A stretch of DNA of 8,481 nucleotides from Planctomycetota bacterium (GTDB lineage Bacteria; Planctomycetota; Phycisphaerae; Tepidisphaerales; Tepidisphaeraceae). Positions 1-6,357 of the stretch are shown piece by piece. Location of the stretch: the NCBI GenBank assembly GCA_029777755.1, contig JAKORQ010000194.1:1-8481 (forward strand), given 5' to 3'. Numbering within the stretch: the first letter of the stretch is position 1; each line of letters opens with the position of its first letter. The notes under the pieces were generated by a model. It was not told where the DNA came from. It made no database searches and saw only the letters and a program-made list of their open reading frames with translations. Made by a program: the position numbers and the translations under genes.

Positions 1-108
1 AGAACGATCAAAGCATGAGGAATCGAAATGCGGGTCCGAAAGGGCCTGCGATCCGGTTCGGCCTGTGCCTGTCTGTGTTCCTTTGATCATCTGGAGCAAG
101 GAAATCGC
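1..108 (+). other. Leader of actC, possibly with the last codons of an upstream gene
   Basis: No convincing gene is seen here. ACIII operons usually place actB directly before actC, so its end may lie here. The first frame closes at a TGA at 16-18 after five codons, which could be that end but is too short to identify. The second frame stays open to a TGA at 110-112, but only about half of its codons end in G or C, unlike the genes that follow, so it does not look coding. Two Shine-Dalgarno-like stretches are present, GAGGA at 17-21 and AAGGA at 98-102, each followed by an ATG in the actC frame. Confidence 0.4.
98..102 (+). promoter_or_regulatory. Ribosome binding site choosing the actC start
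   Basis: AAGGA lies six bases before the ATG at 109. A rival GAGGA at 17-21 precedes an in-frame ATG at 28. The 27 residues added by that start are rich in Cys and Arg, have weak third-position GC preference and do not resemble any ActC N-terminus I know. The site at 98-102 is therefore preferred. Confidence 0.55.
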
Positions 109-1521
109 ATGAGTTTGCCCGTGACACATGCCGTTGATCTGAAACGTGAGCCGCTGGTGCTCGAGTACAAGCACCTGGGCGAGGTCACCGGTGCAGTGTC
201 GGAGATTGTCGAGAAGAAGGCGCCCAAGTGGTGGTTCGTGGCCGCGACCATCACCGGCATCATCATGCTCGTCTGCCTGGTTGGGAACATCCTTTACCTG
301 TTCACCACCGGCGTGGGCGTGTGGGGTTTGCACCACCCGGTGATGTGGGCGTGGGATATCACCAACTTCGTCTTCTGGGTCGGTATCGGCCATGCCGGTA
401 CGCTGATCTCGGCGATCCTGTTCCTGCTGCGGCAACGGTGGCGCACGAGCATCAACCGCGCCGCGGAAGCGATGACACTGTTCGCCGTGGCGTGCGCGGG
501 CATCTTCCCGGGCATCCACGTCGGGCGATGGTGGATGGCCTGGTACCTGGCCCCCGTGCCGAATGCCAATGCGATCTGGCCGAACTTCCGCTCGCCGCTG
601 CTGTGGGACGTGTTTGCCGTCTCGACCTATGCCACGGTGTCGGTGCTGTTCTGGTATGTGGGCCTGATCCCTGACCTGGCGACCCTCCGCGACCGCACCA
701 AGAGCAAGGTGAAGCAGTTTTTCTTCGGGCTGTTTGCCCTGGGCTGGCGCGGCAGCAACCGCAACTGGCGCAACTATGAGATGGCGTACCTTATCCTGGC
801 CGGCATCTCCACGCCGCTGGTTCTGTCGGTGCACACGGTGGTGAGCTTCGACTTCGCCACCTCGGTGCTGCCCGGCTGGCACGCCACCATCTTCCCGCCG
901 TACTTCGTGGCGGGCGCCATCTTCTCCGGCTTCGCGATGGTGCTGACGCTGCTGATCCCTGTCCGCCAGATGTTCGGCCTGGGCAACCTGATCACGCTCA
1001 AGCACATCGACAACATGACCAAGGTCATCCTGGCGACCGGCTGCATGGTCGGCTACGCGTACGGGATGGAGTTCTTCATCGCCTGGTATTCGGGCAACCC
1101 CTTTGAAAGCTTCGTGTTCGCGAATCGTGCCGGTGGCCCGTATGCCTGGGCATACTGGACCATGGTCACCTGCAACGTGATCACGCCGCAGCTGTTCTGG
1201 TTCAAGTGGTTCCGCAGGACCCCCTGGGCCGTGTTCGTGCTGTGCATATTCGTGAACATCGGCATGTGGTTCGAGCGCTTCGTGATCATCGTGACGAGCC
1301 TGCACCGCGACTTCCTGCCCTCAAGCTGGGGCTACTTCGTCCCCAGCTGGGTGGACATCTTCACGTTTGTGGGCTCGATCGCGCTGTTCCTGCACCTGTT
1401 CCTCCTGTTCATCCGCTTCCTCCCGATGATCTCGATCAGCGAAGTGAAGGGAACCATGCAGGGCCACAGCCTGATGAACGCCGACCAGCCGCTGGATGTG
1501 CATGATCGAAAGGAAAGCTGA
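109..1521 (+). CDS. actC: Alternative Complex III subunit ActC (NrfD/PsrC-like membrane subunit)
   Basis: ActC is one of two NrfD/PsrC-like integral membrane subunits of ACIII, which oxidises quinol in the cytoplasmic membrane and passes electrons to cytochrome c or directly to an oxidase. From the 109 start the protein has 470 residues, usual for ActC. About ten hydrophobic spans are visible, near residues 42-66, 82-107, 118-138, 163-187, 225-250, 262-286, 303-327, 346-364, 372-395 and 415-438. Family-typical stretches are DITNFVFWVGIGHAGTLIS (83-101), RAAEAMTLFAV (117-127), FPGIHVGRWW (133-142) and the SPLLWDVFAVSTY block (162-174). His95, His137 and His242 sit in or beside helices and are candidates for the quinol or proton path, by inference only. 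It is the first complete gene here and is followed by an unusually long 175-bp gap before actD. A start at 28 would add 27 residues and is less likely. Confidence 0.93.
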   Translation: MSLPVTHAVDLKREPLVLEYKHLGEVTGAVSEIVEKKAPKWWFVAATITGIIMLVCLVGNILYLFTTGVGVWGLHHPVMWAWDITNFVFWVGIGHAGTLISAILFLLRQRWRTSINRAAEAMTLFAVACAGIFPGIHVGRWWMAWYLAPVPNANAIWPNFRSPLLWDVFAVSTYATVSVLFWYVGLIPDLATLRDRTKSKVKQFFFGLFALGWRGSNRNWRNYEMAYLILAGISTPLVLSVHTVVSFDFATSVLPGWHATIFPPYFVAGAIFSGFAMVLTLLIPVRQMFGLGNLITLKHIDNMTKVILATGCMVGYAYGMEFFIAWYSGNPFESFVFANRAGGPYAWAYWTMVTCNVITPQLFWFKWFRRTPWAVFVLCIFVNIGMWFERFVIIVTSLHRDFLPSSWGYFVPSWVDIFTFVGSIALFLHLFLLFIRFLPMISISEVKGTMQGHSLMNADQPLDVHDRKES

Positions 1522-1696
1522 TCGGCGGCGCAGGCACTTGAAGACTTAAGAGGTTGTTGCACAGGTACACGGAGGAGCGACGAGCAACTGGCAAGTGAAA
1601 GGTAGCGATCGGGTCTGCGGTTCAATCTGGCAATCGCAGTCTGGCGGTCGAGGATCCGCGATCTGTGCTTTGCAATGCTGCTATCGAGGTTGACTG
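1522..1696 (+). other. Non-coding gap between actC and actD
   Basis: These 175 bases are the only long gap inside the operon; every later junction is an overlap or at most 21 bases. I see no intrinsic terminator (no strong stem followed by a T run) and no recognisable gene. A strong Shine-Dalgarno-like GGAGGAG at 1571-1577 has no well-spaced start after it. Short weak dyads occur, for example CTGCG/CGCAG across about 1615-1639. GAGGT at 1686-1690 serves the actD ATG at 1697. The gap could hold an internal promoter, an mRNA processing site or the remnant of a lost gene; the sequence does not decide. Confidence 0.5.
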
Positions 1697-2233
1697 ATGT
1701 CTGAGGCTAGGAAAACCTGGGGTCTGCTGGCGGAGTTTGATTCGCCCGGCGCGATCCTGCGCGCTGCCCGCGAGACGCGCGACGCCGGGTACAAGCGCTG
1801 GGATGTGCATACGCCTTACCCCATACATGGCATGGACCCGGCCATGGGGCTTGGCCGATCGAAGCTCGGCTGGATCGTCTCCGGGGGGGCGCTCACCGGG
1901 TTCCTGGTGGCGATGGGACTTCAGTACTACGTCAACTGGGAGTACCCGCTGATTCACCAGGGCAAGCCCTACTACTCCTGGCAGGCATTCCTGGTGGTGG
2001 GGTTTGAGCTGTCGGTGCTGTTCGCTGCATTCAGCGCGGTGCTGGGCATGTTCGCCCTCAACGGCCTGCCTCAGTGGTATCACCCGACATTGAAACATGA
2101 TGTGTTTGCCCGCGCCAGCGACGATCGCTTTTACGTGGCGATAGAGGCTTCCGACGATAAGTTCGACCCGGTACAGACGAGGGAGTTTCTCCAGTCGCTG
2201 GGCGCTGTCTCCGTGGTGGAACTGGAGGATTGA
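1697..2233 (+). CDS. actD: Alternative Complex III subunit ActD (DUF3341-type)
   Basis: ActD is the small membrane subunit of ACIII that packs beside ActC, with no cofactor known to bind it. The 178-residue length fits the family. The N-terminal cytosolic part resembles a ferredoxin-like fold (WGLLAEFDSPGAILRAAR, 8-25) and leads to the typical DVHTPYPIHGMDPAMGL stretch (36-52). Two membrane spans follow, about residues 57-79 and 96-121, joined by a loop carrying YPLIHQGKPYYSWQAF (83-98), the conserved Y-P..G-K-P..S-W signature. The C-terminal part keeps NGLPQWYHP (122-130) and the SDDRFYVAIE and DKFD motifs of the second cytosolic domain. GAGGT six bases before the ATG supports the start. Nothing looks truncated. 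The actE start lies only seven bases after the stop, so the two are co-translated or closely coupled. Confidence 0.94.
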   Translation: MSEARKTWGLLAEFDSPGAILRAARETRDAGYKRWDVHTPYPIHGMDPAMGLGRSKLGWIVSGGALTGFLVAMGLQYYVNWEYPLIHQGKPYYSWQAFLVVGFELSVLFAAFSAVLGMFALNGLPQWYHPTLKHDVFARASDDRFYVAIEASDDKFDPVQTREFLQSLGAVSVVELED

Positions 2234-2240
2234 TCGCACA

Positions 2241-2879
2241 ATGTTCAAGTATGTCCTGATCATCCTCGCGGTGCTGAGCCTGGTGACGGTCGTGTTCATG
2301 GGCGTGCGCGGCAGCATCTCGCGCAAGCCACCCATCGTCATCTTTGACGACATGGACGACCAGCCCAAGTACAAGAACCAGGCCGGCAGCAACTTCTTCC
2401 CCGACGGCAGGCAGATGCGCCTGCCCCCGGCCGGCACGGTTCCCTTTGGCCGGGAGGTCAGCGCTCCCGACAAGTCGCTGCTGGTCGATGATGCCGCCCA
2501 GTTCCAGCTCCAGCGCATGCCGGTGGAGGTGACCATGGAACTGCTGGAGCGCGGGCAGAGGCTTTACACCACCTACTGCTCCGTCTGTCATGGCGGATTC
2601 GGCAATGGCAACGGCATCACCGTGCAGTACGGGCAGGCGCCCCCGGCGAACTACCATGGCGATCGCCTGCGCCAGGCGCCCGATGGTTACATCTACCAGG
2701 TGATTACTGAGGGTAAGGGGCTGATGGGGCCGTATGGCCCGAGCATCCGTCCGGCCGACCGCTGGGCCATCGTCGCGTATGTCCGTGCGCTACAGCGGGC
2801 CGGGTCGGGAAGCATCGAGGATGTTCCTGAGAATCGACGCAGTGAGTTAGCCACCACCCAACCCAGCGGAACTCTATAG
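2241..2879 (+). CDS. actE: Alternative Complex III mono-heme cytochrome c subunit ActE
   Basis: ActE is the mono-heme cytochrome c of ACIII on the outer face of the cytoplasmic membrane and is thought to hand electrons out of the complex. The 212-residue protein has one hydrophobic segment at residues 3-22, then a linker with the family motif MDDQPKYKNQ (38-47). The cytochrome domain carries the heme-binding CSVCH at 113-117. Met162 in GKGLMGPYG is the likely distal iron ligand, and the RWAIVAYVRALQ helix (174-185) closes the class I fold. The odd point is the anchor: in ACIII complexes with known structures ActE is a lipoprotein, but no cysteine occurs outside the heme motif here, so it is probably held by an uncleaved helix. 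GGAGG at 2224-2228 is 12 bases from the ATG, rather far, and lies inside the end of actD, which suggests coupling. The actF ATG lies three bases after the stop. Confidence 0.93.
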   Translation: MFKYVLIILAVLSLVTVVFMGVRGSISRKPPIVIFDDMDDQPKYKNQAGSNFFPDGRQMRLPPAGTVPFGREVSAPDKSLLVDDAAQFQLQRMPVEVTMELLERGQRLYTTYCSVCHGGFGNGNGITVQYGQAPPANYHGDRLRQAPDGYIYQVITEGKGLMGPYGPSIRPADRWAIVAYVRALQRAGSGSIEDVPENRRSELATTQPSGTL

Positions 2880-2882
2880 ACA

Positions 2883-4148
2883 ATGGTACATACAGACCGC
2901 CATTTTGAGCACCTAGATCCAGCGGCGCTTCAGCCGCCGGCGAACCTGTGGGAGCGTGGACGCACCATCTGCATGGCGCTGCTGCTGGTTGGCCTGGTGG
3001 GCATTGCCGTCGCCTGGCCGATGTATCCCAAGCAGTTCTATCACTCAGCGCTGTCAAGCTGGTCGTTCTGCTGGACGACCATGATGGGCGTGCTGTTCTT
3101 CGTCCTCCTGCATCACCTGGTTGATGCGGGCTGGAGCACGGTCATCCGTCGCCCGTCGGAGCAGATACTGGCCGCCATGCCGGTGATCCTGCTGGCCGCC
3201 ATCCCGATCGTCATCGGCATGTACGGCAATCAGCTCCATCACTGGATGTACGCTGACCCGGCCGAGGACCATCTGCTGCACAAGAAGGGCTGGTGGCTGG
3301 ACAAGACATTCCTAGCGATTCGCCTGGTGGTCTATGCCATCGCCTGGCTGCTGCTGGCCAATCGCTTGCGGAAAAACTCCATCGGGCAGGATCGCGACGG
3401 CGCCGCTCACTGGACGATCTCCAATCGCCGCTGGAGCGCCGGCGGCATCATGCTCTACGGCCTGACCGTCACCTTCTGCGCCTTTGACCTGCTGATGGCG
3501 CTGGATCATCATTGGTTCAGCACCGTCTTCGGGGTCTATGTCTGGAGCGGCGGCGTGGTCGGCGGGCTGTGCGTGATCACGCTGGTTTCCCTGAAGCTGC
3601 GGAAGGGCCCGCTCAAGCAGTACATCGGGTCCGACCAGATTCACGACCTGGGCAAGCTGGTTTTCGCCTTCAGCGTGTTCTGGGCCTACATCGCCTTCTC
3701 GCAGTACTTCCTCATCTGGTACGGCAATATCCCCGAGGAGACGGTCTACTACCTGAAGCGCTGGACGGGCGTCGCTGAGGAGGGCAGCACCTGGTGGTTC
3801 ATCAGCATCCTGATGCCCATCGGGCGGTTCCTCGCGCCGTTCCTGATCCTCATGAGCGCGATCGCCAAGCGCAACCCGCGCGTGCTGGCGCCCATGTGCG
3901 TGCTGCTGCTGTTCTTCCACTGGGTGGACCAGTACTGGATGGTGATGCCGGAGAAGTCGCCGGCCGGTCCGCCGCTGCAGTACGTCTGGATGGACCTGGC
4001 GGTGCTGGCGGCGATCGTCGGCGGGTGCGGCATGATGTTCATCAGCGCCCTGCGAAAGCAGGCCCTGCTGCCGGTCATGGATCCGCGCCTGGTTGAGGCG
4101 CTTTCCGGCGAGCACGTCGAGGAGATCGAGCACGCGGAAGTTGAGTGA
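2883..4148 (+). CDS. actF: Alternative Complex III subunit ActF (NrfD/PsrC-like membrane subunit)
   Basis: ActF is the second NrfD-like polytopic subunit of ACIII, homologous to ActC and arranged beside it in the membrane. At 421 residues it has the usual length. Roughly ten spans can be traced, near 30-47, 60-80, 94-113, 142-161, 188-206, 214-236, 257-279, 304-328, 334-353 and 368-389. The most diagnostic stretch is FAFSVFWAYIAFSQYFLIWY with GNIPEE after it (261-286), close to identical across ActF proteins. Others are the helix ending HHLVDAGWS (77-85), FCAFDLLMALDHHWFST (198-214) and HWVDQYWMVMP (346-356). His209, His210 and Asp202 are candidate quinol- or proton-handling residues by inference. 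Only a weak CGGA twelve bases upstream precedes the ATG, so translation may depend on ribosomes finishing actE. No terminator follows; the next gene begins 15 bases later. Confidence 0.94.
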   Translation: MVHTDRHFEHLDPAALQPPANLWERGRTICMALLLVGLVGIAVAWPMYPKQFYHSALSSWSFCWTTMMGVLFFVLLHHLVDAGWSTVIRRPSEQILAAMPVILLAAIPIVIGMYGNQLHHWMYADPAEDHLLHKKGWWLDKTFLAIRLVVYAIAWLLLANRLRKNSIGQDRDGAAHWTISNRRWSAGGIMLYGLTVTFCAFDLLMALDHHWFSTVFGVYVWSGGVVGGLCVITLVSLKLRKGPLKQYIGSDQIHDLGKLVFAFSVFWAYIAFSQYFLIWYGNIPEETVYYLKRWTGVAEEGSTWWFISILMPIGRFLAPFLILMSAIAKRNPRVLAPMCVLLLFFHWVDQYWMVMPEKSPAGPPLQYVWMDLAVLAAIVGGCGMMFISALRKQALLPVMDPRLVEALSGEHVEEIEHAEVE

Positions 4149-4163
4149 AAAGGACCTTAAGCA

Positions 4164-4520
4164 ATGAGCGCCAACGAGGCACATGATCTGACTCCGCTGA
4201 AAAGCGCATGGAAGACAACGCTGGGAGTGGTCGGCACGCTGCTGGGCGTCGGTGTGGTCTTCGCGATGCTGGTGTACCTGCTGAGCGTGGGGCTGGTTAA
4301 GCCCAGCGTCGCCGGCGGGTTAACCGACCAGGAGCGCTACGACCTGCTTTCCCAGGTCCACGCGGATGATCAGAAGATGTTGACGACCTATGGTTGGATG
4401 GATCAGTCAAAGGGCGTCGTGCGGCTGCCGATAGACGTGGCTATGCAAAAGCTGGTGCAGGAGGGCTGGAACGGTCCTCAGCCGGCGGCAGCACCCGCGG
4501 AAGGTGAAGGCCAGCAATGA
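4164..4520 (+). CDS. Single-span membrane protein of unknown function at the ACIII/cbb3 junction
   Basis: I cannot assign a function. The 118-residue protein has a short charged N-terminus, one membrane span at about residues 18-44, and an outward soluble part. That part contains LTDQERYDLLSQVHADDQKML and then TYGWMDQSKGVVRLPIDVAM (75-94). The pattern Y-G-W-x-D-x-x-x-G-V-V-R-x-P-I-x-x-A-M is one I associate with small proteins encoded beside ACIII or cytochrome oxidase genes, where it also has no clear role. The tail (104-118) is rich in Ala, Pro, Glu and Gln and probably disordered. There is no CxxCH, so it is not a cytochrome. AAAAGGA about nine bases upstream supports the start. The stop overlaps the ccoS start in an ATGA. 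Position and topology fit an accessory subunit linking ACIII to the oxidase, or an assembly factor; both are inference. Confidence 0.85.
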   Translation: MSANEAHDLTPLKSAWKTTLGVVGTLLGVGVVFAMLVYLLSVGLVKPSVAGGLTDQERYDLLSQVHADDQKMLTTYGWMDQSKGVVRLPIDVAMQKLVQEGWNGPQPAAAPAEGEGQQ

Positions 4521-4759
4521 CGTTAACCGCATACATATTCATCTTTGGCCTTCTCGCGGGCCTGAGTATCTCCGCGATATACGGGCTCTACTGGGCAATC
4601 AAGACCGGGCAGTTCGCCAACTTCGAACGCGGCGCACGTTCGATCTTCGACGATGAGGAACCGATCGGGTTCCGCACTGACGCATATCCCGGCGAGCGGG
4701 CAATGCCTTCCGCAAATATCAATCGGGCAAAACAGGATAAAGACAGGAAGATGAGATGA
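4517..4759 (+). CDS. ccoS: CcoS-like cbb3 oxidase assembly protein
   Basis: CcoS (FixS) is a small single-span protein needed for cofactor insertion into cbb3 oxidases; in Rhodobacter capsulatus loss of CcoS gives an oxidase lacking its hemes and CuB. This 80-residue protein has a membrane span at about residues 5-27 followed by WAIKTGQFANFERGARSIFD (26-45), matching the CcoS pattern W-A-x-x-x-G-Q-F-x-x-x-x-x-x-A-x-x-I-x-x-D-D. The last 30 or so residues form a basic polar tail longer than in most CcoS proteins and of unknown role. GAAGG at 4506-4510 lies six bases before the ATG. The gene overlaps both neighbours by four bases (ATGA at 4517-4520 and 4756-4759), so it is probably made in step with CcoN. 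The family call rests on a short motif but is strengthened by position. Confidence 0.82.
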   Translation: MTLTAYIFIFGLLAGLSISAIYGLYWAIKTGQFANFERGARSIFDDEEPIGFRTDAYPGERAMPSANINRAKQDKDRKMR

Positions 4760-6336
4760 GCACCCCCACCGTAGAAGCAGAACGAGCCGGCGATATGCTC
4801 GATCCCGCGAGCATGCGCGCCAGTCAGGACCAGGAGCAGCTCGTCTCCGAACGGCAACAGATCGACGCCTCATGCAGGGCCCCGGTCACGCTGTTCATCG
4901 GCAGCGCCGTGGGCTGGCTGATGGTCGGCACGCTGTTTGGACTGCTGGCCTCCATCAAGCTGCATTCACCGGAGTTCCTCGCCGAGTGGAGCTGGCTGAC
5001 CTTCGGGCGCGTGCGCCCGGCTCACCTGACCGTGGTGATCTTCGGATGGGCGGCGCTAATCGGCCTGGGCGTAAGTATCTGGACCATGTGTCGCCTTTGC
5101 CGCACGCCGCTGATCTTCCCGCAGATGCTGGTGATCGCCGGCATCCTCTGGGACATCGGCGTGGCGGCCGGCCTGTACGGGATCCTCAGCGGCCAGTCCA
5201 ACTCGATTGAGTATCTTGAGTTCCCGCATTACGCGACGTTCCTGCTGTTCGCGGCATTCGCGCTGTGCGCGATCTGGGGCATCACCACCTTCACCCGCCG
5301 CAAGGCCGGGCACGTGTACGTGTCGATCTGGTACATCTTCGGCGCGTTCTTCTGGTTCCCCTGGATCTACTCGACCGTGCAGATCCTGGAAAACTCCCCC
5401 TGGGCCGTGCAGGGCGTCCCGCAGGAAACCGTCCACTGGTGGTTCGGCCACAACGTGCTGGGCGTGCTGCTCACACCCATGGGCCTGGCGGCGATCTACT
5501 ATCTGCTGCCCAAGGTCATCGGCCGGCCGGTGCACAGCTATTACCTGTCGATCCTCGGATTCTGGTCGCTGGCACTGTTCTACAACTGGGCCGGCGGACA
5601 CCACCTGGTCGGCGGGCCTGTTCCCGCGTGGCTGATCACACTCTCGATCGTCGCGTCAGTGATGATGTTCATCCCGGTCATCTCGACCGCCATCAACCAT
5701 CACCTCACCGCGTACCAGCACCTGGACATGCTGCGAAAATCGCCGGTGCTGCGCTTCGTGGTGTTCGGCGCTGTGTCGTACACGCTGGTGAGCTTCCAGG
5801 GCTCGATGATGTCGGTGCGTGTGCTCAATGAGCCGTTCCACTTCACGCACCATACCATCGCCCACGCCCACCTGGGCCTGTACGCCTTCTACACCATGGT
5901 GATGTTCGGCGCGATCTACTACATCCTGCCGCGACTCACCGGGCGGGAGTTCCTCTCCCGTCGGCTGATCAACGTGCAGTTCTGGGCGGCGGCCCTTGGC
6001 ATCACCCTCATGTTCCTCGCCCTCACCGTGGGCGGCGCCGTGCAGGGGTTTGAGTGGAACCACGCGGCCGAGCCGGTCGGCAAACTGATCGACGACTACG
6101 GCTTCCTTGAGGGCCTGAAGCGCTGGTTCGCGGGAATGCAGGATGCCCAGGAGAATCCTGTGCCGTTCATGACGGTCGTGCGGGAGATCATCCCCTACAT
6201 GTGGGCGCGCTCCGTGTCGGGCACGATGCTGTTCATCTCGCACATTGCCCTGTTCATCCTCGTGTTCTGGAACATCTTCGGCGGTGGGGTTAAGCGGACG
6301 GGAACACTGCTCTTCCCGCAGAGGAGTGACGCCTGA
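4756..6336 (+). CDS. ccoN: cbb3-type cytochrome c oxidase catalytic subunit I (CcoN)
   Basis: CcoN is the membrane subunit in which O2 is reduced to water at heme b3-CuB with coupled proton pumping. The 526-residue protein has about twelve spans. By gap-free spacing against proteobacterial CcoN the ligands are His90 (low-spin heme b), His232, His282 and His283 (CuB), Tyr276 (cross-linked tyrosine), His370 (heme b3) and His372 (heme b). The single proton channel is kept: Thr240, Tyr248, Ser265, Tyr276. Glu152 and Glu155 match the conserved acidic pair near the calcium site. The odd residue is Gln348 in SFQGSMMS, where most CcoN have Glu in an FEGPMM motif. A polar N-terminal extension of about 40 residues and a longer periplasmic loop between the last two spans (about 435-484) make it longer than the usual 470-480. 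AGGAAG at 4745-4750 is five bases before the ATG, which overlaps the ccoS stop. NO reductases are related, but the Tyr and cbb3 spacing argue for an oxidase. Confidence 0.95.
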   Translation: MSTPTVEAERAGDMLDPASMRASQDQEQLVSERQQIDASCRAPVTLFIGSAVGWLMVGTLFGLLASIKLHSPEFLAEWSWLTFGRVRPAHLTVVIFGWAALIGLGVSIWTMCRLCRTPLIFPQMLVIAGILWDIGVAAGLYGILSGQSNSIEYLEFPHYATFLLFAAFALCAIWGITTFTRRKAGHVYVSIWYIFGAFFWFPWIYSTVQILENSPWAVQGVPQETVHWWFGHNVLGVLLTPMGLAAIYYLLPKVIGRPVHSYYLSILGFWSLALFYNWAGGHHLVGGPVPAWLITLSIVASVMMFIPVISTAINHHLTAYQHLDMLRKSPVLRFVVFGAVSYTLVSFQGSMMSVRVLNEPFHFTHHTIAHAHLGLYAFYTMVMFGAIYYILPRLTGREFLSRRLINVQFWAAALGITLMFLALTVGGAVQGFEWNHAAEPVGKLIDDYGFLEGLKRWFAGMQDAQENPVPFMTVVREIIPYMWARSVSGTMLFISHIALFILVFWNIFGGGVKRTGTLLFPQRSDA

Positions 6337-6357
6337 TATTCCGCGGAGAGCTGACGA

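Noticed and set aside
28..108. Longer actC beginning at the ATG at 28
   Set aside because: It has an acceptable GAGGA site, but the 27 added residues are Cys/Arg-rich, show weak codon bias and do not resemble ActC; the ATG at 109 has its own AAGGA.
2..112. Second-frame open stretch ending in a TGA that overlaps the actC ATG, as the tail of actB
   Set aside because: An ATGA overlap would be attractive, but only about half of the codons end in G/C and the peptide does not look like an ActB C-terminus.
1595..1693. A 32-codon GTG-started Cys-rich peptide just before actD
   Set aside because: The nearest strong Shine-Dalgarno is 17 bases away, the codon use is poor, and nothing but position supports it.
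1622..2536. 304-codon open frame on the minus strand across actD and actE
   Set aside because: It is antisense to two well-recognised genes, and its translation is Arg/His/Gln/Ser-rich without any domain; a by-product of GC-rich codon bias.
3312..4184. 290-codon open frame on the minus strand across actF
   Set aside because: Its translation is a His/Gln/Arg/Asp-rich shadow of the ActF codons with no hydrophobic core or motif.
5265..5831. 188-codon open frame inside ccoN on the same strand
   Set aside because: It is an out-of-frame reading of ccoN, whose own frame keeps every heme and copper ligand.
4756..6336. CcoN homologue being a nitric oxide reductase (NorB)
   Set aside because: The cross-linking Tyr276, the proton-channel residues Thr240, Tyr248 and Ser265, and the neighbouring ccoS and ccoO identify a cbb3 oxidase.
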